A stretch of 64,000 bases of DNA from Dioscorea cayenensis subsp. rotundata (Eukaryota; Streptophyta; Magnoliopsida; Dioscoreales; Dioscoreaceae). Where the stretch lies: NCBI RefSeq assembly GCF_009730915.1, contig NW_024087051.1, forward strand, positions 1 to 64,000, written 5' to 3'. Position 1 is the first letter of the stretch. The number at the start of each line of letters is the position of its first letter. Both the position numbers and the translations under genes were made by a program. The notes beneath the pieces were generated by a model that saw only the letters and a program-made list of their open reading frames with translations, searched no databases and was not told the origin of the DNA. This document shows, piece by piece, positions 34,025-45,967 of the stretch.

Positions 34025-36979
34025 TGGGACCCCACTTTTATTTAATTATTTTTGTGATTTTTTTTGTTTGTTTTTAAAATTTAATTAGTTTCTTTTAAAA
34101 TTTATCTTATCCTTTTAGTAACCATCCACCCACGTTTTAGGCCACCTCTCACTTGCTCGAGCTTTTAAATTTAAATAAAATGATAACTTCGCCGTCTTCT
34201 CCCTATCATTTCTATAGCGTTGTGGTGGAAGAATCGAGAGGTTGTCCGTGGTCACGATTATCAAACAAGGATCTAAGCAACTTCCAAATTCAAGGTTAGG
34301 CTATCGCCTGTTTTTTTTTTTTTTTGTGCCTTGGGGTTGTCTTGTTGGGTAGTGTGGGGGGTGTTGTTTGGGTTGCATGTTAGAGGTTCTCTGTATGTTC
34401 TTCCTGTTCTTTTAAGTTCCTCTGTTAAATACGGCTTTATAGTTTTTAATACTAGTGTTGAAAACATGTTACTGGAATGTTAAACTTGCCTGGGTTGCAT
34501 GCATGGTGTAGTGGATACATGCAAGCATTACTTCTCCATGTTTCGGCCTGGTCAAGTTTCATTTTATTTATTTTATTTTATTTTTTTCTTTATGGTTAAT
34601 TACATGGAGGCTAAGTTGATGCCATATTAAGTGCTTTAAGTTATATACTGATGTTTCATTAGATATGTATGCCATTGTGATAGTACGGATCTGATGACAG
34701 TGGAGAATTGGACTTTTAATCAAACCAAAGTTTTCCTTTTTATGGTGTTAGCAATCCCAACATTTACTTTTGATGGATGTGTGTGGTGTATATGTATGTG
34801 TGTGTTGTGTACATATGTATATATGGATGCTGTTATGTGTGTATATATATGTATTATCCTTCAGGAGTCAATTAGTAATGTTTTAGCAGGTTAATTATCT
34901 TCTTGTTGCACTGTGCTGTTTGGGTTAGGAGGTGCAGTGCTTTAATTGGGGTCTTATGTTATCCAATAATATTTATTTCTTGATCCTTTATAAGAATATG
35001 TTCATACTAGTTCTGTATCTCTTCCCTAATAGAGTGTCTGTATGTTATGCTTGAAAACCAAAAATCCTAGATGACTTGTAAAGTTAGGATTACTGAACTG
35101 TTTTTATGTCTATAGGTTCTTTTGTGGAAAGTTGAGTGGAAATCAATTTGGATTTTTGGAAATTTAGCGAATGTCAGGTAAGTATCCCACATATAAATCT
35201 GATTATATGTGTACACTCTAGTTTTTGAATATTTGGGATTTTTTATAAGAGTACTGTTTTTATTTATTGGTATTTTAAATCATTTATTTGTTATTGTTTT
35301 CGGATTTATTTTAAAATTCATTTAAATATCACATTAATGATATGATATTTTGGTTTAGGTTTATCCAAAAGGTTTAATATCTGTTTAAAAGTTCTGAAAC
35401 TATTAAATGTTGATTTATTTAAATTTTGAATTATTATGTACTTTATTTAAAAACCTGGATCATATCATTCTTGAGTTTTAATTCATTTGTTTAAATTCAG
35501 ATAGTTTAACTTTTGAATTTCAGTTATTATATTTAGAATCAGAATTTTTAATTCATTTCATTAAATTCAGGATTTCTAATTTTTGAATATCAGATAATTA
35601 TTTAATTTATGATTATTTTATTTATTTAAATTCAGATGAACTATTTTCTGATTTTGGGTATTTTATTTAATTTTTGATTACATTAATTGGTTTATTTTGA
35701 TATGACAAAAATGGGATCACGTTACTGTAAATTTCTTGTATTTTGCCTGATTAGTTTATTGTTTTGTCCATCGGAAGTATTTTGACATAGAAACTAGTCC
35801 CCAATTAACTATGCAATAACCCTGTCACTGGAGGTTAAACACTGACCGTGTCGACACATATTTTGATCTAGAAACTATAGTTTCCCATCGCTTGCCGTCG
35901 GTGAAGAATATCGGCCTTTGATAATTTTGGCTCAGATCACCGAGGGTAAAAATATGACTTCTGATAAATTTTGTCTCGGGTCACCAAGGGTAAATATATG
36001 AATTTTGTGATTTTGTTTTGCCAATAGTTGTTTGGGAGACCTATATACTTAAATTTTTGACATCTATGCTTACGTGAAATAAATTTGTTTTATTGATTTT
36101 GCAATTTGATAAATTATGATTTTGTATAAGTGATCTTTATATTTTTAGTGGGTGTTTACTGGGCTGTCAAGCTCATAAATATTGTTGATATTTTTTTAAA
36201 TCAGGAGTAAAGGTGAGTGGCAGATAGCTTAGCAAGGATCGTTGGGTCACCACCGATTTTATTAGCATGTAATAAGTCTCGTTGTTGTGGCCTAGGTTTT
36301 ATTTATTTATTTTTTTTAGGGAAGAGCTCAGAGAGCTGATTTTATTAATATAGGGGAAAAATTACAAAGAGTTCAACATTACAAATAAGACCCAAAGCAA
36401 AAGCAAATTACAAACACCCAGAAAAAACCACACCAAACAAACAAAAACAACAATAAACCTAAAACACAAAACCCGCGCTACGAAAAGCCATCATAATCCA
36501 ATGCTGCAGCTCACGTCCCTGGAAAAACAGAGATAGTGTATGCAAATTTATAGCCAAAGAGACAAGCTTAAAAGCAGGGGAAGGATAAGATGCATGTGAG
36601 GCCACTCCGCGGCATTCTGAAGGATAGAACTGATGCTAATAATCCAAGGCCGAAGTCTGCAATCAGATGTAAATTTCAATGAAATTGTCTTGCAAGAAGC
36701 TGGGCTCGTGATGAAGAAGTGCTTGATCATTAATCCAGTGTCCACGGAAGCTAGGCCTAGGTTTTATTTGAATAAATTTGTATTGACTATGCAAACACTT
36801 AGTTTGTTCTTTTAGTGTTGAACTCTATTCTTGTTTTTAGTTTTCGCTTTTCTGTTAGATTTTTTTGATTTTTTTAGAACATGTTTTGAGGCCTTGCATG
36901 CCTACTGGGCCTCGGTTTGGTTGGTGTGTTGCCGTTTGTCAGTGCACTGGGCCTAGTGAGTCGGATTCGGGGTGTGACA
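34025..36979 (+). mobile_element. Solo long LTR (probable Ty3/gypsy) with 5-bp target duplication
   Basis: Starts TGGGACCCCAC and ends CGGGGTGTGACA, a common gypsy LTR terminus, flanked by ACGTG at 34,020-34,024 and 36,980-36,984. No internal coding region lies between the borders, so I infer recombination between two LTRs. After subtracting a 449-bp LINE and its duplicated target, the LTR is about 2.5 kb. It is related to the degenerate copy at 27.2-29.7 kb in the same orientation. The start could be shifted two bases (TGTGGGACC), but then the flanks would not match. Confidence 0.75.
36305..36753 (-). mobile_element. 5'-truncated LINE inserted in the solo LTR, 16-bp target duplication
   Basis: The 449-bp insert is flanked by perfect copies of GGCCTAGGTTTTATTT at 36,289-36,304 and 36,754-36,769. 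Its left edge on the plus strand is T-rich (ATTTATTTTTTTTAGGG), that is, a poly(A) tail on the minus strand. Long target duplication plus tail indicates target-primed reverse transcription. The minus-strand frame at 36,745-36,548 is open but too short to assign. Confidence 0.88.
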
Positions 36980-38258
36980 ACGTGATACTGTGCTTGATTA
37001 CCATTCAAATTAAACTTCAACGATGCTTTTCACTGACGGCTGAACTTCTTGTTGAACTCATGCTCTGTCACCTCCCTATTTTTTGCTATTGAAAAATCAG
37101 CACCCAAACTTTATGGACTTTCTTTTTTGTCACTTATCAATAGTATTTCGTTCTGCTCCACTACTCATGCCTAGTCGATCGCCCTGTCAACTTTTATAAT
37201 TAATAGATGCTGGGATGTACGTAAGTTCATTAATTATTATCATTGTCATGTATTTCTAGAATAATATTTTTACTCTGGAGATTGTCTGAGAATGATTTTT
37301 GTTTTTTTAACCCTGTCCAGTGGAAGGGTGAAGGGTGGTGAGTCGTATTCAAATTCAGCACAGGGCTAGGACTTGGATTAGGCGACTGCATCGAGGTGAG
37401 GAGAGTAGAGTAGTGTAGTGTAGGGACTGGGTGGCCTGGTCTTTGGGAGACAGGAAAAGCATTGATGGAGATGTAGTGGGATGGGATGGAGACCGGAAGA
37501 CAATTTGAGGTGATGAATGCAGCATTTTGCTCCGGGTTAGCCTCATCTTCCATGGAAAGACAATACTTTGCCGGCTGGCCGGGGAGCCTCATTGCATTCT
37601 ATGAACCTTTTGGGGTGCTTTTGTTGTACCTATGACCAACCTTTTGTTCTTTCATTTCAATACTCTTCAATTCAATTGGTGTGCCGTCTGTCTCACATTA
37701 ACTTTTGCCTCTTCTCCTCATTGACCAGTTGATCAAATTGGAGGACAATATTTAGTGTGTGTGTGTGTCAATGTGTGTGCGTGTTTTTGTATTTGTTCAT
37801 TTTGGTGTGGAAATAATAATAACAGTTGGACCAGAAAACTTATTTCATCCTTCTATTCAATTTAATGCAACAATGGATGGGACCGCCGGCCACCAACCTT
37901 GTGAGAAAAACATTAAACAATGGTATGTGGTATGGTTTTGTGGTATGGTATGTTATGGGGTTCCCTCACGTCCAGAATAATTAAGATGGATGAGAATGGC
38001 ATTATATATTTGGCATATTCCTTGCTAACTTAATTAATTATCATCCAACAATTGTAAAGTGGGTGGTGTTGTAATTCTATTTGTTTTGACAGGAATGGAA
38101 TATTACATTCCCGAACGCACACATAGATTAATATAATTAAGTATATATATGTTTTTTTTTAATAAAAAAGTATATATATATATGTAGAAAGGTGTTCAAG
38201 AATTTTTTTTAAAATAAGAGTGTATGAAGGGCAATCAATCCATATTACAACTACTAAT

Positions 38259-38260
<2 letters not shown>

Positions 38261-38304
<44 letters not shown>
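38261..38304. repeat. (AG)22 microsatellite
   Basis: An uninterrupted AG dinucleotide tract about 2 kb upstream of the auxin carrier start codon. Confidence 0.95.
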
Positions 38305-38309
<5 letters not shown>

Positions 38310-39093
38310 GAAAGAGACAGAGTGAGGTGGGTGGAGCAGGATAGCAGAGGCAATGGCCAGCAATGGTGTCCTCTTAATGCGCGGGCATTTTCCACAAATG
38401 AACGGATCATGGGCACCGTTATTTTCTGGATCTGATCAACAAGCCATTGACCTTTAAGCTATCCAACCGACTGCCATCATCGAATTTGATTTCTATTTTT
38501 GACTTTTGTAGCTGCACCGTACAATGTTATTAATTTCTCAAATTCTGCTTCAATATTATCAAAGGAGTGCTGTCAGTTGTCTCCTCAATGCCCATTGCAT
38601 GTCACAGCTTGGCCGATGATTTTGGTTCCGGGTGGGCAGCAGTTCAAATCCAAAACTCTGTTTTACTCATCATTGGTAAAAAGAAAAGAATAAAAAGAAT
38701 AAAAACCTTAATTTTACTGTTGTAGTAGGTGCAGAGAAGTTCTGGTCCACGTGACCGCACGCCATGTCTGGGGATGTTTCATTACATGACAAAATTGTCA
38801 TTTTAGTTTTTATGATCACCTGACAGTACACGATCAAAAATGATGCGGGTTGATTGTGCGAATCATCAGCACATCTTATCAGTTGATTTTGCCTTAAAAT
38901 TATGCCAAAAATTTGTACATTTATTTTTTTAGAAAAAATTCTTAAAAAAAACTGGTGCCACAAGCAGATGCGGCAGGGATGCTAAACTAATAAATGACTT
39001 TGAAGTTAGTCTTCAGTAAATAAGACAAATTTCTACTCATCCCGAAATGTGGCTCCAACATCTAATAATAGAATGGAGATGCCGTACGAGGTT

Positions 39094-39212
39094 ATTTGCA
39101 TCAGTTACTTTAATATTCCAGATGAGTGTTAGATTTGCATCAGTTTACTTTAATAATCTAGATGAGTGTTAGATTTGCATCAGTTTACTTTAATCATCTG
39201 GATGAGTGTTAG
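39094..39212. repeat. Three tandem copies of a 40-bp unit
   Basis: Units at 39,094-39,132 (39 bp), 39,133-39,172 and 39,173-39,212 each begin ATTTGCATCAGTT and end GATGAGTGTTAG. They differ at only a few positions. The array lies about 1.1 kb upstream of the auxin carrier start codon. Confidence 0.92.
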
Positions 39213-40273
39213 AGTTGCTGATCAGGCCAATTATGGGAGAGACAGTCCTCCTTTCTTATTTTTCATGACACATCGAACTATTCATTAAAAGCCAAATGGA
39301 GTATGGGTCAGTGGCAGACCCACCTTCCACTCCTAGTAAAGTCATTGCACGGGTTCAGATCCCATAAATCAGCTATTTAAAGCAATCAAGATCTTGCTAA
39401 ATTCCTGCCAGATAATAATAACAATAATACTAATAATAATAAATCTTGCCCATAGTCCCCCAGAAAGAGCAGGAAAAAAAAAAGGATATCAATAAATTAA
39501 TGCAAGGGAGGAGGCTCTGCAATTCATATGCTACTTGTGATTAGCAAATTCGGCTTTGGGAGGAGGCCAGGGCTGGCTGCCAGAAAGGTGTTAATTTGTG
39601 CTTGCTAGTTTTGTCTGACAACAAGAATCCTCAGAGGAAAAGACGAGAGGAGTTACCTTTTTTTTTTTTTTTCCTCTCTCTCAGATCTGTTCATGCTCTC
39701 ATACATACCCTCGCAGATTGAGCGTATCAACCCCAGCACCCCTGCACAAGTAATCAACATCAAAGGCAGCGGCAACCATCCATCGTTGTTCTCTCCTCTA
39801 ACTCCTCATTTGTCATTTCTCATGCTATCCACGTGCCGACTATAGGTTAGCTCTAGTTAATTTCTAGTTTCTGATGTCTAGTGTACTCAGCGATGATCAT
39901 ATTACGTGGTTTATTTTTCTATTATACCATGCATGGTAGAAATTAAAGTTTTGAGAGACTTGATAAACTAGTTAATAATAATAAGATGAGCGAGCCGTAC
40001 TGTACATACGGCTTCTTCTTCAGAGTTCAGACCCCCAATAAATAGTAACAGTCTTCAAATTAAAAGAGATCGATCCCAACCAAAAAACCGGACTGGTCGA
40101 GTTGCCTCCTGTTCAATATCATGACATTTTGTCTTCTTTATGATGTTTGATTAGGTCCAATATCTACACGTACGGATCTCGATCGATCGTCCTCCAGGCA
40201 GCAGCAGCTGCTCACCAAAAATATATTGACAAATAAAGTAAAAGAAACAGGGCTGTAAAGTAAGCAGGAGAAG

Positions 40274-42477
40274 ATGGTGGCGCAGAAGCAGGCAGAGGAG
40301 GCCATTGTGGCGAGCCAGAACGAGGGTGAAGGTGGCGATCAAGAGGAGGTCACAGCGGGGGAGGATCATGTGGCAGGTGCCCAACAAGGGTTCAGCCTCA
40401 AGAGGATCCTTTGGCACGGCGGCTCGGTCTGGGACGCTTGGTTCAGCTGCGCCTCCAACCAGGTCATTTCTTACATGTCTTGCCCTCTCAAAATCAAAAT
40501 CGAAATTGTGATATTTTGTTTGTTCTCGTGATGAGTGCAGGTGGCACAGGTGCTGTTGACACTGCCCTACTCCTTCTCCCAACTAGGGATGCTGTCTGGA
40601 ATACTGCTCCAGGTGTTCTACGGCTTACTAGGCAGCTGGACAGCCTACCTCATCAGCGTCCTCTACATTGAGTACCGCACACGCAAAGAGAAGGAGAACG
40701 TCAGCTTCAAGAACCATGTCATCCAGGTTGATCATATGATGGATGGATGGATCTTTACTGTTTCTTCAGATCAGCTGGTTATATATATATATATATGACT
40801 TTTTTAATTTCGTAATGCAATATTGCAGTGGTTCGAGGTGCTGGACGGACTGCTGGGACCATACTGGAAGGCCATCGGTCTCGCTTTCAACTGCACCTTT
40901 CTCCTCTTCGGATCTGTCATTCAGCTCATTGGTTGCGCCAGGTCTGTCATTAAACGTCCTACTCAACTCCGCCTGACTCTCTCATTGTTTTCTAATTGAT
41001 TCAAATAAAGTTCGATCGAACAACGTCTGTTGTTGGTGCAGTAACATCTATTACATAAACGACCACCTGGACAAAAGGACCTGGACATACATATTTGGGG
41101 CATGCTGCGCTACCTCCGTATTCATTCCATCTTTCCACAACTACAGGATATGGTCCTTTCTGGGATTGGGCATGACCACATACACTGCTTGGTATCTCGC
41201 CATCGCATCCTTCGCTCACGGCCAGGTATATATATATATATATATATATATTATCTATCATTGTGATGATCATTGCCACTGAGTACTAGTAGTAGTGTCC
41301 TAACTTTTAGGATTTGGAGAGAATAAAACTAGTCATTGAAACAATGAGCATGGTTTGGGTGTAACTGCAGGCGGAGGGTGTGACCCACTCAGGGCCTACG
41401 AAGCTGGTGCTCTACTTCACCGGAGCTACCAACATCCTCTACACTTTCGGTGGTCACGCCGTCACCGTGTAAGTAGTGCTCATGGGGTCTGACCCGTGCG
41501 GGTGGTTTTCTGCTTATAAGTTTGAACTTTTATCTAATTAATTAATCTTGCTTTAGCTGCGTATGTAGTGGGCTGCGAAAAAGCCGGTGGCTTTGTTTCT
41601 TTTATCATGGTTCCAGTTCCGATATTAATGCAAATTCACACAGAAAAATAATTTTTATGTGCGTGCATTGCGCTACGCAGGGAGATCATGCACGCCATGT
41701 GGAAGCCGCAGAAGTTCAAATACATATACCTGTTAGCGACGCTGTACGTGTTCACGTTGACACTGCCTTCGGCGGCCGCAATGTACTGGGCCTTTGGAGA
41801 TGAGTTGCTGAACCATTCGAACGCCTTTGCGTTGCTTCCCAAGAACAGGTTCCGGGACGCGGCCGTGGTACTGATGCTGATCCACCAGTTCATTACCTTC
41901 GGCTTTGCGTGCACCCCTCTCTACTTTGTATGGGAGAAGGTTATCGGCATGCACGATACTAAGAGCATTTATATCCGGGCACTTATCCGCCTCCCTGTTG
42001 TAGTTCCAATCTGGTTCTTCGCCATCATATTCCCCTTCTTCGGACCCATCAACTCTGCTGTCGGGGCACTTCTAGTCAGCTTCACTGTCTACATCATTCC
42101 CTCCCTCGCTCATATATGCACTTATCGGACAGCCTCTGCTCGCAGGGTATACGAACTAACTACATTTAAAACCCACGTCCACACGCGCTCGGCCACACAC
42201 ACACAGACACACACACCGTTTTACTGATCCCAATCTCAATTTAATCTGGGTTGTATTAATGCAGAATGCCGCTGAGAAGCCGCCCTTCTTCTTACCAAGC
42301 TGGACCGGTATGTTCGCATTGAACGCTTTTGTGGTGGCATGGATCTTCGTCGTCGGATTCGGGTTTGGAGGATGGGCCAGCATTACCAACTTTGTCAAGC
42401 AGGTGGACACCTTCGGCCTCTTCGCCAAATGCTACCAGTGTGCCAAACCTCCGCCAGGCCCAATGAAGCCCCACTGA
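40274..42477 (+). CDS. AUX1/LAX-type auxin influx carrier, seven coding exons, intact
   Basis: Coding exons by my splice reading: 40,274-40,462, 40,541-40,726, 40,829-40,941, 41,042-41,225, 41,371-41,468, 41,681-42,146 and 42,265-42,477, all with GT..AG introns. They sum to 1,449 nt, 482 residues, the usual size. AUX/LAX proteins are plasma-membrane proton symporters of the amino acid/auxin permease family that import indole-3-acetic acid, with about 11 membrane segments. Landmarks: GGSVWDAWFSCASNQ then VAQVLLTLPYSFSQLGMLSG across the first junction, NIYYINDHLDKRTWTYIFGA, PSFHNYRIWSFLGLGMTTYT, FTGATNILYTFGGHAVTVEI across the exon 5/6 junction, and GWASITNFVKQVDTFGLFAK near the C-terminus. The N-terminal tail is acidic and cytosolic as in the family. 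Phases join at every exon and no stop interrupts. Introns are short; intron 4 holds a (TA)n tract at 41,226-41,252. This is the only clearly intact single-copy gene here. I cannot say which LAX paralogue it is. Confidence 0.95.
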
Positions 42478-42892
42478 CTACTGAGGAGTGATCAGTGATG
42501 ACCTGTCTGCCTAGTGCCTTGTACTGTAAAGGCCAAGGTTCATGCCTGATGCTAGCCAGCTAGTGTGCAAATACAGCCAAATTAATGCTTGCGGAAAATA
42601 CAAGATTCCAAAAAAGTGGGTTCAAATGCTTTGCTGTTTTAATTAATTAATTTTGTATGCCTGCTTGCCAACAGAACGCGCCGTACTTGAGCTTTTTATT
42701 TTTTTATTTTAATTTTTAATAAAAATAGATAATTTATTAATTTATTAATTTTTTTAAAAAAATACAAACATGAAGAAGAAACCCCTTTAAATAAAATATT
42801 AGCTAGCTTCAAAAGACACTTGAGGTGGGAAAGTAGGGCAAACAAAAAAACTAAAAATAGTGTAAGTAGCTCCCAAGGGATAGGAACCAGAG

Positions 42893-44432
42893 TAGAGGGG
42901 GGCACGGGCCGTCTTTTGCCCCGGCCCGGAACCGGCCGGCCCAAACCCGCCGGTTCAGCTGAACCGGCGGGCCGGGCCGGTAACCCGTAACCGGCCCGCA
43001 CTGTAGCGGGCCCGGTTACAGGTTGGGGCTGTCCCAACCCGGCGGTTGAGTCCTTTTTTTTTTTAATTTTAAAAAAAAACTTAGATTCGAAAACCAAAGA
43101 TTTGAACCACGACCTTTTCATCCATCAAACACCTTAGCCACCAACCCAAACTTTTTCTTTGTTTAATTAAAGAAATGAAAAATATATAAACATACTTTAA
43201 AAAGAATAAAAAATTAGTTTTTCACTTTCTGTTTAATTATATATACCCTTTTATATTCCATTATTTTTGCATTTTGTCTCAAATTATTTACTTTAATTGT
43301 TAGTAGCAACCATTATAAAAAAAGGGTATTACTCACCCTTTTTTGTGTTACTCAACATTATAATTCATTGTTTTTATATGTATTACTTATCTCCGTTATT
43401 AATATTATTTAAAATAAATATTTAAAAAAAACATAATGTCATTGATGTGTAATAGTATAACCTTATTGTTAATTTAAAACTATAATCTTTCATACATATT
43501 TTTGTATATTTTTGGGTGAAAATTCTAAAATTTTATGTATTTCTAGATATATTATTAACTTAAAATTATAATATTCACCAAAATCCTGATGAATAAATAA
43601 CTAATAAAAATTTGTTAATAATATATTTTAATGTAAGAAAACTAAATTATGTTAAAAAATATTTATCATAACATAATGTTAAATAACGGTAAAAAATAAA
43701 CATTATTATTTTAATTTCTCAATTATATATTTAATTGTTTTTATAGAAAATTAAATTTCGTATATAATAAGTTTTTTTTTAATTTCCATCGTCTCATGTT
43801 CCCTTTTAATCAAATCTATGATTCTTGAAAATATTTAAATTTAATTTAAAACAAATAAAAAACAACAATCGTGGTCACCATGATTTGAACTCAAGACTTC
43901 ATAAACCATTAAAACCAATCATATACTACTCTAACCAATCTACCAATAAATTTTGTTTTGACAAAAAATGCTATACTAAAAGCTAGAATCAATAGACAAG
44001 TCTTTTACTATTGTAATTTAGTCCCACATCGACTAATTTCAAACAAATTGCATAACAACTGTCTATAAAAATCGATCACATACCAACTTGTTTGTTATTA
44101 TTTGTTTTGGATATTTTGTTTTATATTTAAAATTATATTAATAATTTTTATAATTTTATAAATTTATTTAAAATATTAAAATTTTATAAAAACTTGGCGG
44201 GTCGGCCCGTGAACCCGGGCGGAGTTCTGCCCGGCCCGCCCGGTTTGACATACTGGAGCCGGGTCCGGGTCACCCTCCGGTGACCCGTGACCCGATAGGG
44301 TTGGTCGGGACGCCGGCCGGACCAGCCGGGTTGGCACTGTTGGCCGGGCTGGTTACGAGTCGGCCAAAGACCGACCAGGACCTGCCGGGTTGGGCCCTGT
44401 GGGCCCGGTTAACCGGCCCGTGCCCATGTCTA
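42893..44432. mobile_element. Non-autonomous hAT transposon, 1,540 bp, perfect 8-bp target duplication
   Basis: Flanked by AACCAGAG at 42,885-42,892 and 44,433-44,440. Terminal inverted repeats are TAGAGGGGGGCACGGGCCG (left) and TAGACATGGGCACGGGCCG (right, reverse complement), 16 of 19 matching. Both ends carry GC-rich subterminal arrays of CCGGCCCGG-type words (42,900-43,045 and 44,190-44,425), typical of plant hAT elements. The 1.1-kb centre is AT-rich with no transposase domain, so movement would need a transposase supplied elsewhere. Confidence 0.92.
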
Positions 44433-44583
44433 AACCAGAGTATGACCATTAGACAGGGAGCCCCTGAAGAGGAGATATTAATCACTTAGCATTACAATAT
44501 TGTTTGGGGCCACAACACTGGAAGCCACAATGGATTGGATATAATCGAGACTCCATTTAATGATAGAAAATTCCTCCAATCTA

Positions 44584-44901
44584 CTCCCTCTGTTCTTTTT
44601 TAGTTGTCACATTTTGGAACTATTTTTTGTTTCTTTTTACGTGTCACATTAGAAATTTTGTGCACTATTAAATAATTTTTTCCAAATTTACCCTTTAATT
44701 TAATTTACTTGTACAATTTTTAATAAATCACAATCAACCAATCATTAAATTATATACTCCACTAGTGGGGTTTTAAATAGGGATAGTTTTGGAAAGTAAT
44801 GAAATTTTTTATAGACTATAGGTAAGCAACTAATTTTAACCAATTTTTTTTTAATCGGAGTGAATTAGGTAAATGTGACAAGTAAAAAAGAAAGGAGGTA
44901 G
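44584..44901. mobile_element. Stowaway-like MITE, 318 bp
   Basis: Flanked by TA at 44,582-44,583 and 44,902-44,903. The ends CTCCCTCTGTTCTTTTTTAG and, reverse-complemented, CTACCTCCTTTCTTTTTTAC are inverted repeats that continue into TTGTCACATT. There is no coding capacity. Confidence 0.85.
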
Positions 44902-45440
44902 TATAACATTTCACACTTCGGATTACAAAAGCACATAAAAGCATGTAATCAATTTTAATCTTAATCGAAAAAACAAGAAAAATTCAAGAATTAAAGATCT
45001 TCAGCTATATTAGCCAAAGGATTGCTTTGACCATGAAGTCCTTCCCAAAGGTGCCTACGAAGAATAGCTCATAGAGCTCCCCCCCAAACAAAAAAAAAGT
45101 GCCTACGAAGGTCACATCTTTAGCTGATCTAGACCTATCTGACATAGGTGGGATACGAGAAGAAACTAAAAGTATAGCTAAAGTGATTCCAAATTCTGAA
45201 GACAAATAGGTTATTAATGAAGAGGGGATCAAAGTATTCCTATGAGGTGTGCTAGAGCATACAAGTGGTTGTGGATAATGATTGCAACCATGGCTGGCAA
45301 GGTTTACTAGCTTTAGGATTTTATCATCCCAATCGAGCCAGATGAAGAAGCTAAATTTTCTGGGATGAGAGCCTTTCCATATTATCTAGCTTGTAAAACC
45401 CCTAGGATCTTCATCATTTAGGAATGTATAAAATGCTTTA

Positions 45441-45814
45441 ATAGAGAAGATTGCATTGCCCTTTAAACACCAAGATCAATGATAGCTATACCCACATCCC
45501 ACCAATGAGATATCAAGACTCCCACTATATATTCCCAGCCCAAACACCAATTTCCACAAACCCACTACACACCATAACAATTATAACTAACCTCTCCACT
45601 GCCTACCAAAGAAGCTCATTACAGAACAAACGGTTACCTTCATTCCCACACATTGAGAGCACCCATTCTCGCCTCATATTTCAGCATCATAATCCCTCTA
45701 ACTTGCTGGAAAATCTCTTCTAAATTAAGATTTTTTGTTGTTGAAAGATTAAGCAGTTTCTTGACTTCCAAATTATATAAACACAAGCAACAAAAGTTGT
45801 TCTCCTCTTTTTTT
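45441..45814. other. Spacer between LINE copies
   Basis: No feature recognised. It separates the LINE ending at 45,440 from the tail of the next LINE at about 45,815 and may contain target DNA or a worn part of either. Confidence 0.35.
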
Positions 45815-45967
45815 CTTTTTTTTTGAAAAGGTGGATAAACCACTTCAATTAAAAGAACAAACAGTACAAAAGTCAACCACTAGATGTGGTAAGTTACAAA
45901 AAAAAGTAAGAAACAACAGAGAACCCAGTGCAAGGACCAAGGCCCCCAGACAAACAATAATCAGCGA

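Larger units (their letters stand above)
36985..40273. other. Upstream region of the auxin carrier gene
   Basis: No convincing gene. A 120-codon minus-strand frame at 37,592-37,230 resembles nothing I know and lacks coding character. 39,660-40,273 probably includes the promoter and 5' leader of the auxin carrier, with a poly(T)/CT tract at about 39,659-39,690. tRNA-promoter-like words near 38,640-38,665 (GCAGTTCAAATCC) and 39,310-39,365 may be worn SINEs. Confidence 0.4.
42690..45440 (-). mobile_element. 5'-truncated LINE interrupted by a hAT element and a MITE
   Basis: The minus strand at about 45,395-45,235 encodes IIWKGSHPRKFSFFIWLDWD and ILKLVNLASHGCNHYPQPLV, a worn zinc-binding domain. 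KDFMVKAILWLI follows near 45,050-45,005. Downstream 3' sequence continues across 44,902-45,000, 44,441-44,583 and 42,770-42,884, separated by the MITE (44,584-44,901) and the hAT element (42,893-44,432). An A-rich tail on the minus strand lies at about 42,690-42,770, some 200 bp after the auxin carrier stop codon. Outer target duplications were not found, so the limits are approximate. Confidence 0.6.

Noticed and set aside
27231-36979. A single full-length retrotransposon with LTRs at 27.2-29.7 and 34.0-37.0 kb
   Set aside because: The second copy has its own ACGTG target duplication on both sides, and the interior contains only LINE fragments in both orientations, with no gag or pol.
37230-37592. 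Minus-strand 120-codon open frame as a gene
   Set aside because: No recognisable motif, composition like random sequence, and no splice or promoter context. It overlaps another open frame of similar length in a different phase.
37689-38583. Auxin response elements (TGTCTC at 37,689 and 38,578) controlling the auxin carrier
   Set aside because: A 6-mer is expected once or twice by chance in a 3.3-kb region on both strands. There is no clustering or inverted-pair layout.
42696-43121. Minus-strand 141-codon open frame downstream of the auxin carrier
   Set aside because: It runs across the left border of the hAT element and through its GC-rich subterminal repeats, so it is a by-product of repeat composition.
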